Of a stretch of 5,303 nt of DNA, positions 1 to 5,303 are shown in pieces. Every line of letters begins with the position of its first letter. The first letter of the stretch is position 1. Origin of the DNA: CAZAFL01 sp964484465 (GTDB taxonomy: Bacteria; Bacteroidota; Ignavibacteria; UBA10030; SZUA-254); the NCBI GenBank assembly GCA_964484465.1, contig CAZAFL010000062.1, forward strand, positions 1 through 5,303, given 5' to 3'. A program made the position numbers and the translations under genes. The notes beneath the pieces are model-generated. The model saw only the letters and a program-made list of their open reading frames with translations. It ran no database searches and was not told the origin of the DNA.

Positions 1-817
1 ATGATTTTGGTTGGACGATGCCTCTGGTTGGGATTGGCTCAGGTCGTGCACCTATGAGATTCGCTTCCAGAACATACACTTGGGTGGCTTCATTGATTGT
101 CTCAATTGTGTATTGTTGAAAAAGGCTGTCTCCCCAGGCAATCAGATTGTCAAGATATTTCATGACAACAGAGTATTGATGCGCTATTGGGCGAGACCTG
201 GCTACAACATGAGGATGAAATGGATGCTTTAGTAGCTCTTTATAGGATTTCAGATCATCATTGTCCGGAGCTAATTTGCTCAAGTTCGCCAGGACCGTGT
301 TAATGGTCTTCATGGTTCCCCCCTGCCTGAAACCGATGAATTTCCAGAATCGTTCTGGAATATCGGTGCTCGTATCAGTAGACGTTGGGTCAAAAATGTA
401 ATGGAACCAGCGTTGCGCTTCAGCAAAACGCTGGTTCTTGCTCAAGTGAGCAGCAATTATAAGTGGGACATGAAAAAAGAGTTCCCAGTTATAAATCGAA
501 TAAGCCCCGCCGATTGAGACGTCGACTTCCTTCACAGGGTCTGATGAATCGAATTTCACAAAGGGATTCCCATCCGGGTCTAGTATGTAAGAGTCTTTAA
601 AGAACTTATCATCTAGTAATTCTGTTGATTGCCAACGGGGGTCCATTAGATCGCTCAAGAATGGGGATGTGTTCAGACGTTGGATAAATTCCCCGACCCA
701 GGGATGAAAGAAAATCTCAGCCTTATATGTGACACGCGGCTCTTGATGGGAAGTAGATTTCTCCCTGTACGTTGCAACTGTTGCTTGATGGTGGTAGACT
801 CTCTCATCGTACATCAT
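1..817 (-). CDS. TcA-type toxin complex subunit, downstream part (3'-partial; restarts after in-frame TAA)
   Basis: This frame starts at ATG 817-815, followed directly by a second ATG at 814-812. It runs 272 codons without a stop off the left edge. It carries the most recognisable TcA stretch: HPWVGEFIQRLN (residues 38-49), GGAYSIYNWELFFHVPL (103-119), FAEAQRWFHYIFDPT (131-145), ERFWKFIGFR (155-164), HPHVVARSRP (201-210) and KYLDNLIAWGDSLF (220-233), then INEATQVYVLEANLIGARPE (241-260). In intact TcA proteins this block follows the neuraminidase-like region and precedes the coiled-coil channel and TcB-binding domain, expected left of base 1. It is in the same frame as the upstream TcA part, 18 bases after that stop. 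A Shine-Dalgarno-like AGAGGA lies 5 and 8 bases before the two ATGs, so independent initiation is plausible. The alternative is that this is the tail of one gene cut by a nonsense codon. Confidence 0.88.
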   Translation of the reverse strand, partial: MMYDERVYHHQATVATYREKSTSHQEPRVTYKAEIFFHPWVGEFIQRLNTSPFLSDLMDPRWQSTELLDDKFFKDSYILDPDGNPFVKFDSSDPVKEVDVSIGGAYSIYNWELFFHVPLIIAAHLSKNQRFAEAQRWFHYIFDPTSTDTSTDIPERFWKFIGFRQGGTMKTINTVLANLSKLAPDNDDLKSYKELLKHPFHPHVVARSRPIAHQYSVVMKYLDNLIAWGDSLFQQYTIETINEATQVYVLEANLIGARPEPIPTRGIVQPKS

Positions 818-822
818 AGCTA

Positions 823-828
823 TCCTCT
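823..828 (-). promoter_or_regulatory. Shine-Dalgarno-like site for the downstream TcA part
   Basis: On the minus strand the sequence AGAGGA (828 to 823) lies between the TAA (838-836) and the tandem ATGs. Spacing is 5 bases to the ATG at 817 and 8 bases to the ATG at 814, both usable. It could support restart of ribosomes that terminate at the TAA. The bases also read as sense codons in the interrupted frame (Glu-Arg-Ile), so the match could be a coincidence of coding sequence. Confidence 0.5.
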
Positions 829-835
829 CGAATGT

Positions 836-838
836 TTA
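836..838 (-). other. In-frame TAA dividing the TcA reading frame
   Basis: The TAA follows the Met codon at 841-839. It is in the same frame as the open frame on its left, with six sense codons (TFERIA) between it and the next ATG. No base insertion or deletion is needed to join the two halves. TcA-like sequence on both sides occurs in the expected domain order. Confidence 0.9.
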
Positions 839-3800
839 CATGCCTTCATTGGTAATAGAGCCAAATTGATTGATATCGTGCCCTTCGTAGTTTACAATAC
901 CTGATGTAGGTGCTGTAAAGCGAATACGTTTATTTTCAGCTTCAGCGTAACTTTCAGGCGGCGGATCAACGTAACCGGGATCTACTTGTAATGGTGCGCT
1001 TTCCAATACATTTCCATTCAGTCCGTAGAGATCTACAATTGAGGGTCCATCCTGCACGGTCACCATTTCACCTGACGAGGTCACCAAGAAAACATGTTTG
1101 CTATCTTCGTATAAGAACGGTGAGCCAACAGGATCCTGTACAACGTTACAGGGCTGAACTGCCCGAATAAGCAGATCGCCATGCATGCTCGCCCAGACAT
1201 CATGAGTATAACTACCATAGGCAATCTTGAAAGTTTGGCTGTCGGATGGAAATTGTCGTGTGTCATTAGCACCCGAGGTTAAGCCACCCTTAACGGGGAG
1301 GCTATGGGTGTTGTAAAGTGAAAATGCTCCAGATTGATTGCCGTGATTCACAGACTCCAAGACTATGCGCAGCGCAGTGGTACTCCCGCTCAACGTGTCT
1401 TCCAATACATATAGTCTCAGAGCAGCACGGTACTCATCAAGTTTGTCGGCCGCTACACTGTCTAGATTTATAGGGTTCTTGACATCGGAGGTCTTAGCAG
1501 GCTGCCATTTATCGTTAAAATACTCACTCCAGCATAACACCACTTGAACTGTGACCTGCGGATCATCCGACGTAATGACCTTGGACGCATCAACATTTGC
1601 CAATGAAGTCGTTGGTTGGGCTGCGGGTGAAGTCGGCTTATTCTTAGGTGCTTGTGTTAGCATCCGCAGCCAGAACAAGAATAAGCGATCTCTCCATCGG
1701 ACAGGTATGATCGGGTTGTCCTCAATGTCCAATTTAATTTGCTCCCATGGAGTCCAAAAATCTTCTTTCTTCCTGTAATAGTATTTGCGGTGTGCTCCGG
1801 CAGTGCGGGCTACAACATGGGTGACATCATTTTTGTCTTCGAGATAGACACCGCATGGCTCGAGCTTGGCAACTTCTTCCAGCTTGGATAAATAATTACG
1901 CATCGCGGTGGCAGCGGCATCTTCAGTGATATCATTCTGCAACAATTCACTCTCAAGCTCTTTGAAGAATGGAGACTTATTATCACGAAGCTCCGGTTCG
2001 AGCCAGTTTTCGGGCCAGAAGAAGACTTTTCTATTTGCTTCCCAGATTCTATAGCGTTTCATCCATTGCCATTGCTGGAGTTTGTCGTTGTTAAAAGCAG
2101 CTGGAGAAACACTCAGCTCGAGATTCATGATACAGCGGTCGATAAAAAGCTGAACTGAAGAGAGCGCATGCCGGATCCGTGAAGTCTGTTGACATGGCTC
2201 CATCTGCACATCCGTCAAAAAATATTCAAAAAGCTTGTCAGGAGTATCAATATGCTGGCTGTCCGGGTTAGAGCGCATTTGATGGAGGATATACGCCACG
2301 AGGGCGTCGCGTTGGAGGTCGCGCATTTCGTCATTTATTGGGCGAACGAGATCGCGCCAGTTTGATGTATCGTAGCGTGCGCGCAGTGCAGACTGCAAAT
2401 CGCGAACCGTGTCTGCGTTCGGATTATTAGTCGCTGCACGAATCAAGGCGGATGCTGTTATACCCATCGGTTTCATCATGGCAAAAACATCATACACCCT
2501 GGAGAACAGAGCTAAGCTCTTGAGACCTGACACGTCGGCAGCAAAACGATTCAGCAACGTGTACAGAGATTCCTTGTCCCATTGAGTGCGAGTAAACAGG
2601 AGGCTTGTGGAATTATCCGTTGCTGTTTTAGGGTCATTCAAGATATTCAGTAACGCCTCATCATCGGGAGAAATATCTTTCTTGATCCGGGCAAAATTCA
2701 GGAGAGCAACCAACGGATTTAGGAGCGTACAGTTCAAGACGGCCAAGAATCCAGTGTCTGCGGGGTTGCCGAGATGATTCAACCAGCTTTCGCCCTTCGG
2801 GTCAAGGACCCCTGTTGCAGCATTTATTCTGTAATCCGGGTCAAGGGCCGCGTGAATAAATTCACTCATTGTTAGTCCAAGCCCAACTTTCAATGAAGCT
2901 ACTTTCAAATATCGAATATAGGTTTCTGTAAATGTGGTGAGAATAGAATCCGGATAAAGGTAGCAGGCAGGAATCACTTCTCTCTGACGTTTAGGTGTTT
3001 CCCATTTGATTGCAAGTTTCCCCACAACACTTTCTGCTGCAATTTCAATATGGTAGAGAGTGCCTCCTTTCAACTCCAACGGTTCACGATTGCGGAAGAT
3101 TGTTCCGGTCCGGGTCATCGGGTAATTTGTGTCGTTGATTGTCAACGTTATAGCGGCGGTTGTAGCCAAGTTGTCGACTTCAACGATTAAATTGTAGAAA
3201 CCTGCTTCGGGTGTTTCAATTTGTCCACTCCAGAGAGCAGAAATGACTTTGCCTGCTACCGGATTTTTGGGTAATAAGGCGTAGTCCAAGTTTGCAGCGG
3301 CTCCGACTTCTAGATCGGGCGCTCCTGTAGCTTTATCATTGTAAAAAAACTGAGCAGAAAGTCCGTATGTTTCCGCCAGGATGATGTCATCAAGAGCTGG
3401 TTTATCCGTATGATTCGCTGCATGAAGCGGAAGTTGGCTTTCAACGGTGTTGCTTGATGGCGGATCCATGAGCGTCACGACTGAGTTAATGTCAAGATTT
3501 GCGGCCGCGGCGAGACGCTGTATTGCTTCTTGACGCTTGCGACGCCGCACGAGGTCCGGGCGAAAGCTCAATGAGAGCTCCTGACGGCGCGCATCCTGAG
3601 AAGCGGAAAAGAGTTGGGTCACTGCAGTTTGAAAATCAGATGTCACGCCCATTACTGCTTTCAAATTATCGACCAGATCGGGGGAAAGACGGCCTGTGTG
3701 GAGCAGCAGATGCTTGGCTCCATCATATGCCAGGTTCGCATCGAGTGCTGCTATTGCAGGGTCAAGAGCTGCTGCTTTTTGTGTGTATGGCGCACTGACG

Positions 3801-5303
3801 ACATTGTTGTCGAGCGAGAGACAACCGTTGAAGTGATCCCCCAATTCCGGGTGAACTGACAGGTATGCTTTTATATCCCCACTGCCATCTATCTCGTAGA
3901 GAGGCTCTAACTCCTGATGTAGGTTAAAGAATGAGCCCTTGATATCTTCGCATCTGGAAAATAACGCTTCGACCCCTTTAGTGAAGTCGCCGCTGACATT
4001 TGCAACCGCCTCTAACGCGCCCCTCTGCGCGTCTGTCAACACGCCAGTGTAAGAAAGACGGTGGCGAAGACGATCGTATGAGATGTGTTTGTTGACAGAT
4101 GTAATCTCGGTTCTCAGTTGGCTTTTATCCGCAGAGAGGTCAGCATCATTTCCGTTGTACATAACCTCGAACGTTAACGTTCCATCCAGGAAGGAAAAAA
4201 AGTTGTCCGCAACATCCTGGTCGTAGACCATCGTTATTAGATTTCGGAACGCTACAGTGCCGGGGTCGGCTGACGGCGCGAACTGGTCGTCAATCGCACG
4301 ACAATCAGCACGTAACGTCCTTGCAAACTCGTTTACCTGATCCGGGTCTGGTTCCGACTTACCACTGAGGTCATCATTCCACATCAGGAACAAGGCAGAA
4401 GCAGTTTTGAACGACCTTTGTTTCATTGTCTCCAGCAAATCGACAATTTTCAAACATGCGGGGGGAAAGGAATCTGCCTGACTTACATCAGGCGCAAGGA
4501 ATGGGTCAAGACCACTTCGTTTGACCAACAGCAAGAGCTCCTGTACGCTTATTTTGAGAACCCGCGCAAGCCATCCCTGACGGTAGATTGAGCTAATGTT
4601 CGCAATACTCATGCGAGCCAGAGATCCAGCATCAGATTGGGTCACAAGATTATCGATCGTCTTTGCAAAATCAGCGCTTATCTTAAGGGCGGAAGCTTTA
4701 TTCTTCACCGCATCGCCCAGAGTCTTAGATATCACGCCTGCAAACAACAATGATTTTTTCCCGTTATCATAGATCAAGCTTGGCGCAGCGTCGAAAATAG
4801 CCTGATTCAGCGTAAGTGCATCGACAGCAGTTTTAAATGGGTCAGTGACTCCTGGTAAAGCTTTCAATGCTGCAGAAGTGGATGCGTCGATGAAGCCGTT
4901 ACGCGATAAGGTCTTTGCATTGTTATCGTACACGAGCAGGGGGTCCGTCTTCACAATTTCCGGGTCGAGATCGACTTGAGGCTGGCTGTACGCAGTTGAC
5001 AGTGTCAACGGCGCTGAAACTGCCAAACTAAGGTTTAAACTCTGGGCAATTTGTGCAAGCTCATTGTCGGTGATATTCAGCGCGCTCCGCAGCGCCTGGC
5101 TATGGGCTGCAAGAAATTGGGATGCGAAGAGGCCGTCCACTGCAGCCTGGAATTTATTGGTACCTCCTGCGGTTTTGAGTAAATCGCGGGTTTTCGCGTC
5201 AAGGAAGCCTGAAAAGGATAATTGTCCTTTAGCAGCATCATATGCAATCATTCCCGGCGCGACATCGGTGATGGATTTCTCAAGGGAAGGACTAGAGTGG
5301 GTG
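836..5303 (-). CDS. TcA-type toxin complex subunit, N-terminal and central part (5'-partial in window, ends at in-frame TAA)
   Basis: This is the shell-forming part of a TcA subunit, the pentameric component of Tc toxins that binds the target cell and forms the translocation channel. The frame is open to the right edge: 17 codons precede the first visible ATG at 5251 without a stop, and a repeat module spans that point, so the ATG is internal and the real start is outside. Numbering residues from that ATG (1,471 to the TAA at 838-836), the order is: YDG modules at 2-44, 105-148, 158-206, 389-433 and 506-550; helical TcA shell around 207-350 (ISSIYRQGWLARVLKIS, SGLDPF); basic RRRKR at 569-573; PA14-like domain about 620-772; further helical shell about 775-970; ABC-toxin N-terminal-type region about 973-1130 (WMKRYRIWEANRKVFFWPEN); neuraminidase-like region about 1133-1395. 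It ends shortly before the conserved TcA centre, which lies in the next frame, so it lacks the channel and TcB-binding parts. The family call is firm. Whether this is a complete gene or the front of a nonsense-interrupted one is open. Confidence 0.9.
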   Translation of the reverse strand, partial: THSSPSLEKSITDVAPGMIAYDAAKGQLSFSGFLDAKTRDLLKTAGGTNKFQAAVDGLFASQFLAAHSQALRSALNITDNELAQIAQSLNLSLAVSAPLTLSTAYSQPQVDLDPEIVKTDPLLVYDNNAKTLSRNGFIDASTSAALKALPGVTDPFKTAVDALTLNQAIFDAAPSLIYDNGKKSLLFAGVISKTLGDAVKNKASALKISADFAKTIDNLVTQSDAGSLARMSIANISSIYRQGWLARVLKISVQELLLLVKRSGLDPFLAPDVSQADSFPPACLKIVDLLETMKQRSFKTASALFLMWNDDLSGKSEPDPDQVNEFARTLRADCRAIDDQFAPSADPGTVAFRNLITMVYDQDVADNFFSFLDGTLTFEVMYNGNDADLSADKSQLRTEITSVNKHISYDRLRHRLSYTGVLTDAQRGALEAVANVSGDFTKGVEALFSRCEDIKGSFFNLHQELEPLYEIDGSGDIKAYLSVHPELGDHFNGCLSLDNNVVSAPYTQKAAALDPAIAALDANLAYDGAKHLLLHTGRLSPDLVDNLKAVMGVTSDFQTAVTQLFSASQDARRQELSLSFRPDLVRRRKRQEAIQRLAAAANLDINSVVTLMDPPSSNTVESQLPLHAANHTDKPALDDIILAETYGLSAQFFYNDKATGAPDLEVGAAANLDYALLPKNPVAGKVISALWSGQIETPEAGFYNLIVEVDNLATTAAITLTINDTNYPMTRTGTIFRNREPLELKGGTLYHIEIAAESVVGKLAIKWETPKRQREVIPACYLYPDSILTTFTETYIRYLKVASLKVGLGLTMSEFIHAALDPDYRINAATGVLDPKGESWLNHLGNPADTGFLAVLNCTLLNPLVALLNFARIKKDISPDDEALLNILNDPKTATDNSTSLLFTRTQWDKESLYTLLNRFAADVSGLKSLALFSRVYDVFAMMKPMGITASALIRAATNNPNADTVRDLQSALRARYDTSNWRDLVRPINDEMRDLQRDALVAYILHQMRSNPDSQHIDTPDKLFEYFLTDVQMEPCQQTSRIRHALSSVQLFIDRCIMNLELSVSPAAFNNDKLQQWQWMKRYRIWEANRKVFFWPENWLEPELRDNKSPFFKELESELLQNDITEDAAATAMRNYLSKLEEVAKLEPCGVYLEDKNDVTHVVARTAGAHRKYYYRKKEDFWTPWEQIKLDIEDNPIIPVRWRDRLFLFWLRMLTQAPKNKPTSPAAQPTTSLANVDASKVITSDDPQVTVQVVLCWSEYFNDKWQPAKTSDVKNPINLDSVAADKLDEYRAALRLYVLEDTLSGSTTALRIVLESVNHGNQSGAFSLYNTHSLPVKGGLTSGANDTRQFPSDSQTFKIAYGSYTHDVWASMHGDLLIRAVQPCNVVQDPVGSPFLYEDSKHVFLVTSSGEMVTVQDGPSIVDLYGLNGNVLESAPLQVDPGYVDPPPESYAEAENKRIRFTAPTSGIVNYEGHDINQFGSITNEGM
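1067..1855 (-). other. Neuraminidase-like region of TcA
   Basis: Residues about 1133-1395. It opens with CGVYLEDKNDVTHVVART and continues with HRKYYYRKKEDFWTPWEQIK and PVRWRDRLFLFWLRML. A Pro/Thr/Ala-rich linker follows at about 1201-1222, then beta-rich sequence ending FLYEDSKHVFLVTSSGEM. In TcA this fold is structural or receptor-facing and is not known as an active sialidase; no catalytic set was identified here. The placement matches the family order. Boundaries are approximate. Confidence 0.65.
1862..2335 (-). other. ABC-toxin N-terminal-type region of TcA
   Basis: Residues about 973-1130. Recognisable elements are LQRDALVAYIL, LFEYFLTDVQMEP, SRIRHALSSVQLFIDRC, WQWMKRYRIWEANRKVFFW, PENWLEPELRD and KSPFFKELE. 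This arrangement of helical and WxxRYRxWxANRKVFxxPENW-like motifs is typical of TcA proteins just before the neuraminidase-like region. Boundaries are approximate. Confidence 0.75.
2936..3394 (-). other. PA14-like beta-sandwich domain within the TcA protein
   Basis: Residues about 620-772 follow the PA14 pattern: LSAQFFYND and GAPD near the front; SALWSGQIETPEAGFYNL (671-688), which is the W-x-G-x-i-x-x-P-x-x-G-x-Y core; ITLTINDTNYPM; then EPLELKGGTLYHIEI, KLAIKWETP and VIPACYLYP at the end. PA14 domains are often carbohydrate-binding or adhesion modules, so a role in target recognition is a reasonable inference. No ligand-binding residues can be assigned from the sequence alone. Confidence 0.72.
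3602..3736 (-). repeat. YDG module copy 5 (protein-level repeat)
   Basis: Residues 506-550: NLAYDGAKHLLLHTGRLS, then NLKAVMGV and FQTAVTQLF. It is the last copy before the PA14-like domain. A segment of about 70 residues separates it from copy 4 (ELEPLYEIDG and onwards). Confidence 0.72.
3953..4087 (-). repeat. YDG module copy 4 (protein-level repeat)
   Basis: Residues 389-433: HISYDRLRHRLSYTGVLTDA, then ALEAVANV and FTKGVEALF. All key positions of the module are kept. It follows a TcA shell segment ending in LDGTLTFEV. Confidence 0.72.
4634..4780 (-). repeat. YDG module copy 3, divergent (protein-level repeat)
   Basis: Residues 158-206: SLIYDNGKKSLLFAGVIS, then a helical half ending FAKTIDNLV. 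The front half fits the pattern well, but the second half is longer and less conserved (AVKNKASALK). It follows copy 2 with only about nine residues between them. Confidence 0.6.
4808..4939 (-). repeat. YDG module copy 2 (protein-level repeat)
   Basis: Residues 105-148: LLVYDNNAKTLSRNGFIDA, then AALKALPG and FKTAVDALT. The key YD, L, G, LK and F..AVD.L positions match copy 1. It sits inside what is normally continuous TcA helical shell, between the segments APLTLS and SIANISSIYRQ. Confidence 0.72.
5120..5248 (-). repeat. YDG module copy 1 (protein-level repeat)
   Basis: Residues 2-44 after the first visible ATG: MIAYDAAKGQLSFSGFLDA, then LLKTAG and FQAAVDGLF. The pattern is aromatic-Asp, Leu, Gly, then a helical half with F..AV..LF. 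It is the best preserved copy and begins right at the first visible ATG, which argues that this ATG is not the real start. Confidence 0.75.

Noticed and set aside
11..232. Plus-strand open frame of about 73 codons
   Set aside because: It lies antisense to the strongly conserved TcA block (YLDNLIAWGD region) on the minus strand and has no recognisable product.
812..841. A frameshift as the cause of the split
   Set aside because: The stop at 838 and the restart at 817 are 21 bases apart, so both halves are in the same frame. Only the TAA itself interrupts them.
680..904. Plus-strand open frame of about 74 codons across the TcA break
   Set aside because: It is antisense to TcA coding sequence on both sides of the TAA. 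Its protein shows no family features, so it does not explain the break.
1081..1272. Minus-strand open frame of about 63 codons in another frame
   Set aside because: It sits wholly inside the neuraminidase-like region of the TcA frame and has no independent support.
3499..3859. Overlapping plus-strand open frames of 99 and 81 codons
   Set aside because: Both are antisense to module copy 5 and flanking TcA sequence. They overlap each other in different frames and are rich in Cys, Arg and His as expected of shadow frames.
3602..5248. CRISPR array or DNA-level tandem repeat as the source of the repeated pattern
   Set aside because: The similarity is visible only in the protein. The DNA copies are diverged, irregularly spaced and all within one reading frame.

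Overview
The window is almost entirely occupied by one minus-strand locus encoding a large TcA-type subunit of an insecticidal-type toxin complex (Tc or ABC toxin). No gene is supported on the plus strand. Reading from right to left, coding begins beyond base 5303 and runs in one frame to a TAA at 838-836. After six sense codons it continues in the same frame from an ATG pair at 817-812 and runs off the left edge. About 1,760 codons of TcA-like sequence are visible, and both true ends lie outside the window. The C-terminal pore-forming channel and the TcB-binding domain would lie to the left of base 1.

The right-hand part (about 5303-3530) encodes the N-terminal helical shell. It is interspersed with five divergent copies of a module of about 45 residues with the pattern [L/I]xYD...L...G...(L)...F..AV..L. 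Next comes a PA14-like beta-sandwich (about 3394-2936), then more helical shell (about 2929-2340). This is followed by an ABC-toxin N-terminal-type region (about 2335-1862) and a neuraminidase-like region (about 1855-1067). Left of the stop codon, the second open frame carries the highly characteristic central TcA block (YNWELFFH, WFHYIFDPT, YLDNLIAWGD). This places it directly after the first frame in the normal TcA domain order.

The main oddity is the break itself. The two halves are in the same frame, separated by one TAA, and the second half has a good Shine-Dalgarno (AGAGGA) in front of tandem ATGs. This could be a real two-polypeptide TcA, comparable in principle to the TcaA/TcaB split of Photorhabdus but with the cut further downstream. 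It could also be a nonsense mutation (pseudogene in the making), a readthrough site or a sequencing error.

The base composition is near balanced. The protein resembles the environmental TcA-like class (YDG modules, PA14-like domain, neuraminidase-like annotation) more than classical Photorhabdus TcdA. The host is a bacterium, but the window alone does not identify its genus. No RNA gene, CRISPR array, insertion sequence or terminator was recognised.
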